From contig JAMXBD010001205.1 in the NCBI GenBank assembly GCA_024138025.1, forward strand, positions 310,001-374,000: 64,000 nucleotides of DNA. The letters are read 5' to 3'. A program made the position numbers and the translations under genes. Positions 47,995 through 60,212 of the stretch are shown piece by piece. Below the pieces are notes generated by a model. It worked only from the letters and a program-made list of their open reading frames with translations, ran no database searches and was not told the DNA's origin. Positions within the stretch are counted from its first letter, which is position 1. Every line of letters begins with the position of its first letter. The DNA is from Combretum micranthum. Lineage: Eukaryota; Streptophyta; Magnoliopsida; Myrtales; Combretaceae.

Positions 47995-49214
47995 AGTAGA
48001 TGAAAGGCATCACTTAAAGTCTTTCTCAACATAAGGATTATAGACTAGTATTTTCTTCCTTCTATGAAAAACCAATAGCCTCTTAAAAATATAATGAAAT
48101 ATATTAAATCATTGGAATATACTAAAAATAAAATAGCCTTAGATGTAATATGACATGAATTAAATCTTTTATGGATGAGAATAATTTCTTGAGCATTTTC
48201 ATCATACACCATGAGCAATGAGCATCTTAATTAAGTGATAATTGTAGATTTTTTCCTAAGAAAGCATTTATGACAACTGCATCAATCCTTTAATCTTCTT
48301 CACTCGCATTTCATTATCATTTAATCAAAATAAATAAATAAAAAAGAAAGAAAGAAAAACAATACTTAAGCCTTGGTAAAAAAAAAAAAAAAGCTCAAAT
48401 ATATGACTTGTTTCCATTCAAAAACTTATAGGTTGTCAACTTTTTTACTCTTTGAATGTAAAAAAGAACTTTAGCATTGTTAGCTCTTCCTTTTACTATA
48501 TCGTTGAAAATCATGTCCGTGGAAAGCTTCTAGAGATTATTATTATAATGGGTAAATTACACTAGAATGTCTCAACGTTTAAAGATAACTTCATTTGAGG
48601 TCTTAACCTTATGAGTGGTTAAAAAAAGGTCCCCATGTTTAAAGAAGTAGGTTAATTTGGGTCCCTATGGATATGTGTTAATATGAGAAATATCTAATTA
48701 AAACTCAGAAGATACTTCTCTTGATGACACGTGTTCAAATGGACTCAAATTAACTTACTTTTTCAAATGTTGAGATCTCTCTTTAACCACTCAAGACATT
48801 AGAATTTTAATGAACTTACCCCTAAATGTTGGGACCTTTTAATGTAATTTACCCTTATTATAATTTATTGTTCCTATTACATATATATACACACATATAT
48901 ATTCATTAAGAAGCTAGAAGTAAAGAAGAAGATAGTAAAGAAGAAGATGGTGATGATGATGCAAGGAATAGAGTGTTTTGAGCTAATCGAATATATAGCA
49001 TGAACCACATGACTCATCTAAGATGACATTTTCTAAAACCTATTTACAAAACTTGAAAAGAGAAGCAATAGTACAAAATTACACATAGAATATTAAACCA
49101 TCACGATAGAATACATTTTGACACAACGTAATTATTGATATAAGAAATGCTTTTCCTATGAAAATATATCACTTTTGATTTGATCCCTAAAGCAAGTTTT
49201 AACCTTCGAAACAT
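47995..49214. repeat. array unit 5 and the start of a truncated further unit
   Basis: Landmarks at 47995, 48170 and 48520, MITE 48550-48854, then the unit continues at 48865. After 49146 only about 70 bases of another unit can be followed before similarity is lost. Confidence 0.75.
48550..48854. mobile_element. MULE-type MITE with perfect 10-bp target duplication
   Basis: GGGTAAATTACACTAGAATG at the left and GGGTAAATTACATTAAAAGG on the complement of the right end are the terminal inverted repeats. TTATTATAAT is present exactly on both sides (48540-48549 and 48855-48864). 305 bases, non-coding. Confidence 0.9.
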
Positions 49215-50382
49215 CAAGATTACTTTATAATCTTTGAGTTTTTTTTTTTTATTTAACTTAAGTTTAGAAATTAGAAAGTTAAATCCCCATAGAAATAAAA
49301 AATACTTAAAATAAGATTACATGATACAGGTCAATATATATATATTATATATATTTAAACATGAAGACATAACTTTAATTTTTAAGTATAGTATGAATTT
49401 TATGAAGTGAACCATATAAAATAACACTCTAACATTAAAGTAAAACTATTTTTTTTTTTTAGTTTTGAAGCTTAAACTTGTCTTTAATATTATTGTCTCA
49501 AAATAATTAATAATTTATTTGTATAATAAGTAAAATATGTCTGATATCATAATTTGTTTATTTTATATACATTATAAACTTTAATCTTCATCATCTGCAC
49601 TTAAATTTCTTTCAAAACTGCCCAAAATATCTTCTAAATTTTGTTCCATGTTAAAATATAAGGCAATGGCAAACTTTTCCAGTTTTCGTAAAGTTTTCTT
49701 CATTAATTGTTAGAAATGATATTTTCAAACTAAGTTCTTTTTACTCTCTCTTACTTGTGAAAGAAGCAAATCGGATTTAAAAAGTTATACTAGTTGAACG
49801 TCATAATCACCAAAAAGATAATCACATTTTTCTTTTTTAAATCTACTATACTAATATAATTTCATATAATTATTACAATATCTCATTTATCAAACACAAA
49901 ACTAGATAAACACAAACTTCTTTTATTGCCATTTTTTACTGTGAAGCCCTCTTTTCCATTTTACTATGTTGGCAACTAAAACACAAATACTTCTTCAAAT
50001 TGTCACCTTCAATATTAGAAAACTTCTAAGAAATCACATCCCAAGCACTATCCCCAGTATATCTTGAAGAAGTAGGTAAAGCAATAACACAAAATGCATC
50101 AACCAATCTAAGTTAATTTTTTATATTTTTTTTTAAAGTTACAGTAAGTTATCTTTGTCAAATGGACTAGTATATATACATATTTTATTGGTTAGAAGTA
50201 AAACACTAAGTTTAGCAGATATCATAAATTAATGAACTAAGACTAAATTTACTAAGAAATAATAAAAGTGTTTGCATACTTACTCTGTGAGTTTGACTAT
50301 GTTTAAGAGTTCTAGTTTATTTGCTAAAAACTTATGAACAAGTATAACTTAATAAAAACAACATGATGGTTTATAAAGTAGA
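49215..50382. other. AT-rich sequence without recognised features
   Basis: It breaks the tandem array. No gene, RNA or element ends were recognised. Confidence 0.5.
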
Positions 50383-50599
50383 TGTAATGCCCTAGAACTC
50401 CACTTACCGATGTATTGTCCGCTTTGGTTACACACACGGTCTTGTCCTTTGGTGTCAGCGCATCCCAAGAGGATTCTCATCTTATGATTGTTCTACCTAA
50501 AGCACACTTAACTTTGTATTTCCAATAGACTCCAAGCAATTACATCAAAAGATGTCTCTGTGATTAGAGTTCCACTTTCTATATTTGAGAAGTATCACA
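50383..50599 (-). repeat. 3' LTR of Cassandra TRIM
   Basis: The 5S-like part at 50464-50522 is more diverged than in the other LTR (AAAGTTAAGTGTGC). Confidence 0.88.
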
Positions 50600-50612
50600 T
50601 GCTCCTCCATTT
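50600..50612 (-). other. polypurine tract of Cassandra TRIM
   Basis: The minus strand reads AAATGGAGGAGCA directly before the 3' LTR. Confidence 0.7.
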
Positions 50613-50703
50613 ATATAGAATGAACGTCCTCGTTAGTTTCATTACATAGGTCCAGAACGACACTAGGTAGGGAGGACACTCTTCCACTTCCAGCTGATGA
50701 ACT

Positions 50704-50717
50704 GCTCTGATAGTACC
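50704..50717 (-). other. primer-binding site of Cassandra TRIM
   Basis: The minus strand reads GGTACTATCAGAGC, the initiator Met tRNA type with a small insertion, abutting the 5' LTR. Confidence 0.75.
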
Positions 50718-50937
50718 TGTAACGCCTTAGAACTCCACCAACTGAGGTATTATCCACTTTGGCCACATAGCGCACGGTTTTTTCCATTAGTGTCAGCATT
50801 TTCCAAGATGTTACCCATTCTAAGATTGCTCTATCTAGAGCACGCTTAACTTTGGAGTTCTGTTGAACTCAAAGCCATTACACCAAAAGGTGCTTATGTA
50901 ATTAAAGTTCCAACATCTATATTTTAGGGGTATCACA
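50718..50937 (-). repeat. 5' LTR of Cassandra TRIM
   Basis: 220 bases, TGTGATACCCC...GGCGTTACA in sense orientation. Confidence 0.9.
50803..50860 (-). ncRNA. 5S rRNA-like segment inside Cassandra LTR (not a functional 5S gene)
   Basis: It covers the box A region (AAGTTAAGCGTGCTC) and a box C-like GAATGGGTAAC. The 5' third of 5S rRNA is absent and several promoter bases are changed, so RNA polymerase III use is uncertain. Confidence 0.8.
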
Positions 50938-50942
50938 ATAGA

Positions 50943-51991
50943 GCAGAGAAAAACTATAGTAAATACTCATACTTAAAATTTAGTTAAATGAAAGAATGAT
51001 AGATTTAAGTTTAACTAGTAAATTTTTTAGATGTAGTTATGCTTGAAATAGTTAAGCTAAATCAACCTTTGGCCGCACTTCAACTCACGTATCAATCTGT
51101 GGAGAATTAGTTTATTAAGTGAAGTAAAACGAGTTATTGTTTTTGCTTATGGAACAAATCACGACCAAAGAGAAATGAAATCTTAGTTTTGTGGAAGGTT
51201 ACCATCGTTTTTTTTTTTCGATTTCATAGGATATAAGTAGGCACCCGAAGGAATGTTGCCTGTGATGTTGATGTGAAATGGCCAATACTTAGTGGAGTTT
51301 CTAAGTTCTAAGGTTAAATTGATTTCCAAGACAATTCAATATAATTAAAAGGAGAAGATAAATGATATTCTCATTCCTTAAATCTTAGTCTCTCCTGGGC
51401 GTGAATTAATATTGACTGGTTCCTGAAACCCCGATGGGAGAGTGTAAATCTATACCTTATTTGAATTCCAATTATCCAAGCTTGTACCTGTTATATATGA
51501 TTAATTATTACATTATATATGTTTGTTAAATAAACTTGTTTGATTTTGTTTGATAAGTGTTGAGATCTGGTTATTCACTGAGCTATGGTTTGCTCAACTT
51601 CCTATAGATTTGTTTGGTTATAGGGATCATTAGAGTTGATCTATACTCAAAAGTTGGTGTTGATATAAGTTAACAAAGGAGTCAGGATAGGGACTAGAGA
51701 AAACATAGTATTTTGTGTAAAGAACACTTTAAGAACAATATTTATGGTTATGATATAAAAGATAACAACTCAATGTAAGTGATATATAATGTTAGTCTTG
51801 TTTGTGATCTATATGTATGTAATATTTCTTATTCCAAACAACCTTTCGATCCTGTTATAACTGTCTATGCCATTGGGCATTCTAGTTGTATAATACTCAT
51901 GTGTCTTTTTAGAAGTCACAGATGGTTTAATATGAATTATGTGACTCCTATTTGTTATATGGCGCATCAATACTACTAGGGTACTCTATGG
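50943..51991. other. non-coding sequence, possible decayed gypsy LTR
   Basis: Bases 51380-51480 (CTCTCCTGGGCGTG, GATGGGAGAGTG) and 51565-51600 (TATTCACTGAGCTATGG) have the GC-rich wording seen in some plant gypsy LTRs. No ends could be placed. Confidence 0.3.
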
Positions 51992-53057
51992 AGGTGTGAT
52001 AGCTTCCTTCTTCCATCTATGAAAAACTAAAAACCTTTTATAATGTAATGAAAAATATTAAATTATTGGAATTATACTAATAATGATACATAGGTGAAAT
52101 GTTATGTAAATGAATATGTTACAAGATGTGAATAGTTATCGATGCACTGCACCACTTACCACAAGCCTCCTACTTAAGTAGCTACTTCTAAATTTTCTCA
52201 ATGCAAGCAATTGTTTTACTAGCTACCTCATCCCTTAAATTTTCTTTTCACATTTTAATATTTTTTTTTTAGCCTAATACCATCTTAAAGGATTTTTTTT
52301 CCTTTGTCTGCACATCAAAGCTCTTCCTTTTACTATATTACATGAAATTATATCTATAGAAAGCTTCTAGACATTATTATGCAAGATTATTACTACTATA
52401 TATACTCATTGAGATGCAAGAAGCAGAAATAATGTGGCAATAATGATGATGTTAACAATAATAACAATGGTGGCAGTGTGGTGGCAATCGGAGACATTTT
52501 CTATATGAGTAATTGGATCATAGCTACATCATCCGTAATTTTCTTCCTTCATTCCATTTGATTCTCACCCAATTAGAAAATAATAAAGAAAGAAAAAACT
52601 CCTTAAGTGGTTGGTTGCTATTTGAACTTTTTCAACCTAATATCATAGAGTAGCATTTTTTTTTTTTTTTTACTTTTTCTACTTGAACATCAACATGAAT
52701 TTAAGAATTGTTACTTCTTCCTTCATTAGATTGCACAAAATCAAGTCCTAGAAAGCTACTTAAGATTATTATACAAGATTGCCACTACTACAAAACTTTA
52801 TGAGAAGTTAGAAGTAAAGATAATGATGATGATAAAAATGACGTGAAAAATAAATTGTTTGGTGTTGATCTGATAGACAACATGAACCACAACATAAGTC
52901 TCTCATCGAAGATCATAATTTCATATATGATTCAATGGCACTTAGACAAGAGATGAGGTGAAAATAAATTAGATAAATATGGTCATGGATAAACCATCAC
53001 CACATAATACAATCATCCACCATCTAATTTTAGATATGAAGAAATATTCTGACCATA
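51992..53057. repeat. array unit 6, rearranged
   Basis: It resumes with GCTTCCTTCTTCCATCTATGAAAAAC. The late-unit landmark occurs twice (52380 and 52750), so the unit contains a partial duplication. Confidence 0.72.
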
Positions 53058-53215
53058 AGAGTAGAAATATGGATCACTCCAAAGATAGTCTCAACTTGAG
53101 AAACATAGAGTTCGCTAATTTTTTCCTTTTGTGAAATACTGGTAGCCATGTAAAATATAATGAAATATATTAAATTATCGAAAAATGTAAAAAAGTACTG
53201 TAACTTTAGATAATA

Positions 53216-53568
53216 GGATAATGTCAAAAATAGTACATGAACTTTTGCAAAAAGTCCAATTAGGTGTCTGAAGTTTGGTTTTTAACAATTTTGTATCTTT
53301 AAACTTTTCATACCTAAAATTTTTTTTTTTAAATTTTAGTATTTGAACAAAGTTTTCGCAGACTTTTTTATACTTGATTTAACTTGCTTTAAGTATGATA
53401 AAAGTTCATAAAAACACTGTTTAGGCACCAAAATGGTTAAAACCAAACTTTAGGTATAAAAAAAGTCAATGAAAACTTTGTTAAGGTACCAAATTGTTCA
53501 AAATAAAACTTTAGGTACCTAATTGAACATTTTACAAAAGTTCAAGTATTATTTTTATCATTAACCCA
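53216..53568. mobile_element. MULE-type MITE in array unit 7
   Basis: GGATAATGTCAAAAATAGTAC and the complement GGGTTAATGATAAAAATAATAC start inverted repeats of about 80 bases. TAGATAATA (53207-53215) and TAGATAAAA (53569-53577) are a 9-bp duplication with one change. Confidence 0.77.
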
Positions 53569-53968
53569 TAGATAAAATATCATGTTAAATGAGTGTTTTT
53601 ACTGGAAAAGAATAATTCCTAATGCACTTCACTTTACACCATGAGTCTCGTAATCAATTTAAAATATTTTTCTATACATAAAGAAGCCATACCAAAAGCT
53701 ACATCATCCCTTAATCTTCTTCTCCACTTCTATTTAATTCCCACTCAATGAGGAAAAGAAAAAAAAAAAGAAAGACCTTTTGAACCTAATATTATAGTGT
53801 AAGATACTTTTTCTATCTTTTCACTTTTGCCTTTTAGAACTAATATGATGGTGTAGGACACTTTTTCTACTTGCACACCAACATGAATTTAAGAATTATT
53901 AGCTATTTCTTTCACAATATTATAAAAATGCATGTTTTCAGAAAGCTTCTAGAGATTGTTATATAAGA

Positions 53969-54256
53969 GGATTAATATCGTGAATGATACTTAAACTTTA
54001 GCTAAATACGTAATTAGATACATGAGTTTTGAAATTAATCAATTTATTATTTAAAAAAAAAACTTTTCATGCAAACTAATGGTACCTCTATCAAATTGGC
54101 TAGTACCGTCATCTTAAGTGGTGTTTTCAACCAATATGATAGATGTATTGTTAGCATACACGAAATATTTTTTATGTACTAAATTAATCAATTTTAAAAT
54201 TCAAGTATTTAATTACATATTTTATCAAAGCTCGTGTATCACCCATGACATTTACT
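53969..54256. mobile_element. second MITE in array unit 7 (ends approximate)
   Basis: Inverted ends ATTAATATCGTGAATGATAC and, on the complement, GTAAATGTCATGGGTGATAC. Interior AATTAATCAATTT words link it to the MITE at 38500-38776. The target duplication is imperfect (TATATAAGA versus TTTATACGA). Confidence 0.6.
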
Positions 54257-54496
54257 TTATACGATATTATTACTATAACATATTCTTGCTTTTCTTAAAA
54301 TCTAATAAACGACATGAAGTACAAGATTATTCCCACTGAAGATGACATATATTTAGAAAACTTTTTAAGTGCGCATAGACAATAGTTGAAATGGTGCAAA
54401 ATTAGATTAAGGAGATCTCACTACTAAACCATCATCATGGATTACAATTATGCACCATGTACTTTTAGATATAAAAAAATGTTCTAATTACAAGAG

Positions 54497-56154
54497 TAGA
54501 TACATGGGATCACTTACAGCCAATTTTAACTTGAGAAATATAGAGGTAGCTAATTTTCTTCTTTTTTGAAAAACCAAAAGCCACTTAAATTATAATGAAA
54601 TTTATCAAATTATTGGGAGATGTACTAAAAATACTATAGCTTTAAATGAAATGTTATGTGAGATGAATATTTGTGGGATTAGAACATTTTCAAGAGTACT
54701 TCATTTTACACCATGAGCTTTCAAATCAAGCACCAATTTCAAACTTTTTTCCGTGGAAATAGTTGTTTAATAGCTACATTAGCCCTTGATATTCTTTCCC
54801 TCAATATATTTAATTATCACCCAATTAAAAAATTAAAAAAAAAGAAATAAAGAAAAACACTTCTTAAGTATATGGCTTTATGCCTTTGTGAAGAGCTAAA
54901 TCATTTTTCTTATACTTGTCACACCTATTATAATATATTTATTTTTTAGAGATGTGACAATGTAAAACATATAATATTATAAAAAAAATAAATTTAAATA
55001 TTGATAATATAAAAGATGATCCTCAAATGAGTTCTTAAATACAACTAAAGTACCATATGCATAAAAACTATTTTCAAGATGTCATAAGAAACTGCTTTTT
55101 ATGATGATTATCTATATTTACAATATATATCTTTATTTATAGCGTAAAAGAAAAGAAATCAAATATCATAAAATGCTTAATAAATAGAATAAAGTAATCA
55201 ACCAATGACTTATAAAGATAGATGTTCAAATTACTTTATATTTATACATAAGATGTTTTATGATAATAGTTTAAAAAATTATATTGTTTTTTACTAAATA
55301 AGTCTAATAAATACACCAGAAAACAATTGATTTCCAATCAAACCTTACATGAAAGTTTAGAGTACCCATTATATCTAATAAGATTATTAATGGTATATCA
55401 TGACATTTCATTTCCCATCATAACAAATTTTAATAAGTAAATCTTGGAAGCAGATAAGAAATAATGTAAAATCGGGACATGGCAGCAAGCAATGAAATCA
55501 GCATAACACAACGAGGCAATGAGTAATAAAACCCGAATGACAATCCAAACTCGCAACTTGTGATAAAAATAAAACATCTTAACTATTGCACCAGAACAAG
55601 GGAATTGCATTGTTATTTTCTAGTAATGTTAATAAAATATATAGATTCTTTTCATTATACACAAAATTACTTCATTTATCTTTTTATTTTTTTCACGAGG
55701 GGGAGCTAAGGTTTGATCCTGCACAAACTTAAAGATTTTTAACTTTTTAACTTTTGACTTTTTTAGTCCAGCAATAAAATAAAGTAGGACTAGCTTTTCT
55801 ACTTGCACATAAGCAAAAACTTAATAAGTGTTAGTTCTTTCTTTCAATTTATTGTGGAAAAACATGTCCTTGAAATGTTTCTAGAGGTATTGTACCATAC
55901 AAGATTATTATTGCAATATGTACTCGTTGAGAAGCTAGAAGAAAAGATGACGACGACAATGATGATGATGATGCTAGAAATAGAGTGTTTTATATTAATC
56001 AAATAGATAACATGGTGAAATTTCTAAAAAAACTTTTCGAAAAAACCTTGACAGGTCTAAGATTGTACAAAGATAGATATTGCAAGTCACTGCTAAACCA
56101 TCATCGTAGAATATAATAATGTGGACAATGTATAAAAAGAAATGTTATAACCAC
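54497..56154. repeat. array unit 8 with an 830-base foreign interval
   Basis: Landmarks at 54500 and 54670, then unit similarity stops near 54890 and resumes near 55725 (TTTTTAACTTTTGACTTTT) in register. Confidence 0.75.
54890..55725. other. unassigned sequence inside array unit 8
   Basis: It is not similar to the array. It is AT-rich apart from 55440-55610. No reading frame or element ends were recognised; it is probably an old insertion. Confidence 0.5.
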
Positions 56155-56470
56155 AAGAGGATATATAGGTGAAGCTAGTCTCAACCTAAGAGATATAGTG
56201 GTCGATAATTTATTCCATCGATGAAAAACCAAAGCCTACATAAGATTAGATGAAATATGCTAAATTATTGGGATATGTACTAAAAATTGCTATGACTTTT
56301 TTTTTTTTTTTTGCCATAAAAATTCTAGACTTTTGATAAAATATTATGTGAATGGATCTTGTTTATTGGATGAGAATAATTCTTGGTGTACTTCATTATA
56401 TACCTTGAGCATCATAATCAAGTGGCAATTGGAGTTTTTTTTTTTTTCCCTCTATGCAAGCAGTTGTATC

Positions 56471-56742
56471 TATGATAATCGAGAATGAATCCGAATCCAA
56501 TTTCCTACTGCTACGCTTGAGAAGGGAATACGAAGTAGAGAAGATCCATCAGAGAAAGATATGAAACAAAGGGTGAAGAATAGAAGAAAAATAATGCTTC
56601 AATTAGTTACAACAGAACTTTACAAGAGAAATATATATACAGCTCATGGTTCTACCTAAATAAGACACGTAGACAATTAGAAAATAAAAATAGAACAACT
56701 ATAGAATAGCTAGACAGCTAACTAGCTAATATATATTTCATA
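56471..56742 (-). repeat. 3' LTR of the Ale-like Copia element
   Basis: In sense orientation it begins TATGAAATATATATT and ends TTATCATA. An extra TA stands before the usual TG. A TATATATATT box is present on the minus strand near 56631-56641. Confidence 0.9.
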
Positions 56743-56747
56743 CAATT

Positions 56748-56766
56748 ACCCCCCCCCCCCTCAAGG
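56748..56766 (-). other. polypurine tract of the Ale-like element
   Basis: The minus strand reads CCTTGA followed by a run of 12 G and TAATTG up to the LTR. Confidence 0.8.
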
Positions 56767-59700
56767 TGGATCACCTCGAAGAAACAACTTGGATGAATGG
56801 GATTCAAGTAGAGTAGCAGGCAAGGACTTTGTAAAAAAATCAGCAAGCTGGGCATGAGAAGAAACATATGCTAACTGAAGAAAACCACTATGAACAGGGT
56901 CTCGAACAAAATGAATGTCAATGTTAATGTGCTTAGTTCGACCGTGAAGACAAGGATTAGAAGCAATGAGCAAAATAGATCTATTATCACAAGATAAAGT
57001 AAGAGGAAGCTAAATATCAATATGAAGATCTCGTAATAAGTAAGAAATCCACAAGAGCTCCTTAGTGGCAAAAGCAAGATTGTGGTATTCAGCCTCTGTG
57101 CTAGATGTGGCAATAGTACTTTGTTTCTTTGATTTCCAAGAAATCAAAAAAGAACCAAGTAAGATAACATAACTAGATATAGATTTCCGATCATAAGCAT
57201 TGGCAGCCCAATCAGCATCACAATAACCATGTAATTGGAAAGAAGAATCAGCAGCATAACAGAAGCCTACATGTATTATGCCCTTAAGGTAACGAAGCAA
57301 GTGAAAAAAGAGCTCAAAGATGAGGCACCCAGGGAGCAGAAATGAACTGACTCAAACAGTGGACAACAAACGTAATGTCAGGCCTAGTCATTGCAACATA
57401 AAGGAGCTTCCCAACAAGATGTCGATAAAAGGACACATTATCGAGCAAATCACCAAAAATAGGATCAAACTTAAAACCACTTAGGAGAGGTTGATGTCGG
57501 TTTTGTAGTAGATAAACCCACATCTATTAAAGTATCAAGAATTAATTTCCGTTAATGAATCAATAAGCCAGCAGCAGAACGATATAATCCAAACCCAAGG
57601 AAATATCTAGCCATACCAAGATCTTTGATAGTAAATCTTTCATGCAAAACAGCCTTTAAATGAGCAATACCATCAGAATTAGTGCCTGTAAGAAGTATAT
57701 CATCAACATAAAGAAGAATAACAATGGAACCCGCAGAAGAAAATTGAGTATATAAAGAATGATCATAAGAGGATTGAGTGAATCCTTGTGAAGGAAAATA
57801 AGAAGACAATTCGAAGTTCCATTATCTAGCTGCTTGCTTAAGACCATACAAAGACCTCTTGAGACGACATACTTGGGAAGGAGAAGCTTTAGAGTAACTA
57901 GGAGGAGGCATCATGTAGATATCTTCATCCAAATGCCCATGAAGAAAGGCATTATTGATGTCTATTTGATGAAGAGGCCAGCCCAAAATAGTAGCCATAG
58001 CCACAACAACTCTTACTGAACTCAATTTAACAACTGGAGAAAATGTTTCAGTATAATACTCCCCTTTGATTTATGTAAACCCTTTTGCAACCAACCTAGC
58101 TTTGTATCTCTCAATACTCCCATTAGGTCTATGTTTAATTTTATAAACCCATTTGCATCCAACAGCTTGTTTTCCCTTTAGCAAAGAGGTTAATTCCCAA
58201 GTATCATTCAATTCTAAAGCATTCAATTTATGTTGCATAACATCAATCCATCCTTGTTGAGTAGTTTCTTCTAAGTAATTAGAAGGTTCTCGAATTAAAG
58301 GACATTATCTAATGATGCAACATAATCATGTGGATAAGAATCAAAAGAATGAGAAGGAAACAAAGGATATGGCAATGGTGAAGAGGAAGTGTTTGGAATA
58401 GCTGTATTGGTAGAAGAAGTATAAAGGGAATGCACAAAAGCTTCAAGCCATTTAGGTGTTTGTCGAATTCTAGAAGATCTTCTAAGTGTAGTATCTAATA
58501 TAGTAGGTATAGAATCATGAGACCTGGTTACAATATCAGGAACATATGCGGCAGGTTGATGATTTGAAGGATGAAATCGACATCAGTATCTGCTAAAAGA
58601 ACATGTTTAATAGACTCAACAACTACAGAGGTGGAACCAAAATCATGGAACGAAAGTTGATTTTCAAAAAATACAACATCTTTAGATACAAAAACAGATT
58701 TAGCTTCCAAATCATATACCCTATATCCTTTAGATTGACCAGCATAACCAAGAAAGATACACTTTATTCCACGAAGATCAAATTTATCAATTGAGCGTGA
58801 AGGATTCTTCACACAACACAAACAGCTTAACACCTTTAAGTGATTATAATTTGGAACGATTCCAAAAAAATTTTCAACAAGTGTTTTCCAAGAAAGAATT
58901 TATGTAGGCATACGATTTATAAGATATGTTGTAGCATGAATGCATTCGCCCCAAAATTCTTTTGGCAAATTTGCATGGATTCTTAAAGCTCATGAAATGT
59001 CAAGTAAATGGCGATGTTTTCTCTCAACACAACCATTTTGTTGAGGTGTATATGGTATGGTATGTTGATGAATAATGCCTAAAGAATGAAAAAGAGATCG
59101 ACAAGTTTTAGACAAAAATTCTCCCCCATTGTCAGATCTTACAAATTTGGGACAAACTTGGAAATGATTTTGCACATATGAGAAAAAATGTGACAAAATA
59201 TCAGGTACTTGAAATTTATTATTAAGCAAGTAATCCCAAGTACATCTAGAACAGTCATCTACAATAGTAAGAAAATATTGAATATAACTCAATGAAGCAA
59301 TATGAAAAGGTCCCAAACATCTAAATGGATTAAATGAAATGGTGACGAAGACACTTTGTCATTTCTTTCGAAAGGAAGTCCATGGAACTTAGCCTCTTGA
59401 CAAGTAGAACAAACAAAGTCTTTGAAATCTAAAAATTTACAATCCTTCAAATGCTACAATGTTACAATTGAAGAATGACCAAGTCTATTGTGAAATAATC
59501 TCATAAAAGAATCACAACTCTTATTACTACTAATAGGAGATACATGACCTGCTAAATCATCAAGAATCGAAGAAACACAAACATTCTCTCTTGAAGAATG
59601 TAAAGACCTTTGTGCTCTTATGCAACAGCAAAGGATGTATTAGTATTTGAGTCCTGTATAAGGCAACTTTTGGAAGTGAGTTGAACAACAACATTGTTGT

Positions 59701-60000
59701 CCCTAGCAAGTTTATGTCTAGACAATAAGTTGTAGCCAAATTGTGGGGTGTAAAGAACATTGTGTAGAGCGATATATGAAGAAATGGGAATGGAACCTAT
59801 TTTGTTGACATAAGTTGTGTGTCCATTGGGCATTTTAATAGGGATAGGATTGGATAAAGTGTGTATATCAAACAAAAGACCAAAATAAGGTGACATATGA
59901 TCTGTTGCACTATTATCTAAAATCCAAGAACCTTTTTTCATTACCTATAGAGCTAAAACAATAAGAATAAAAAATAATACCTACATAATGAACATTGTTC
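56761..60000 (-). pseudogene. pol: pol of the Ale-like Copia element (broken)
   Basis: In order on the minus strand: protease near 59925 reading WILDNSATDHM where DSGA is expected, so the catalytic DSG is lost; integrase (59316-58990) with VDDCSR, RSDNGGEF and QQNGCVERKHR; RT (58025-57552) with HQIDINNAFLHG, RLKRSLYGLKQA and an intact YVDDILLTG; RNase H (57300-56761) with YCDADWA, STEAEYHNLA and ADFFTKSLP. The pieces lie in all three minus-strand frames, so at least four frame changes separate them. The final stop is at 56761, next to the polypurine tract. Confidence 0.9.
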
Positions 60001-60212
60001 ACTGCTACTCTCATTTGCTCCTTATTCCCTTGCTCTTTCATCATCTTCATCATTTCCATGCATAAGGATTGCATCATGTTCTTGTCAATACATGTGGAAC
60101 ATTCATTAGCATAGCCACTATTAGTAATAGGTACATCAATATCAAAGGGGGTCTAATGCCTTTGAGACATGTCACCAGCAGCCGCCACATTCACTTGTGT
60201 GCCTCTTACATT

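Larger units (their letters stand above)
50383..50937 (-). mobile_element. Cassandra TRIM retrotransposon with 5S rRNA-derived LTRs
   Basis: Two direct repeats of 217 and 220 bases (50383-50599, 50718-50937) enclose only 118 bases. On the minus strand each LTR starts TGTGATAC and ends ACGTTACA-like. The centre reads GAACTCCAAAGTTAAGCGTGC, then AGAGCAATCTTAGAATGGG, the 3' half of plant 5S rRNA with its internal promoter. A primer-binding site and a purine tract are in the right places. Flanks GTAGA and ATAGA are a target duplication with one change. Cassandra elements encode no protein and depend on other elements. Confidence 0.92.
53058..54496. repeat. array unit 7 with two MITEs
   Basis: Landmarks at 53070 (ATGGATCACTCC), 53600, 53870 and 53940; interrupted by 53216-53568 and 53969-54256. 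Confidence 0.78.

Noticed and set aside
50464..50860. 5S rRNA genes
   Set aside because: Only the 3' part is 5S-like, promoter bases are altered, and both copies sit in LTRs of a Cassandra element.
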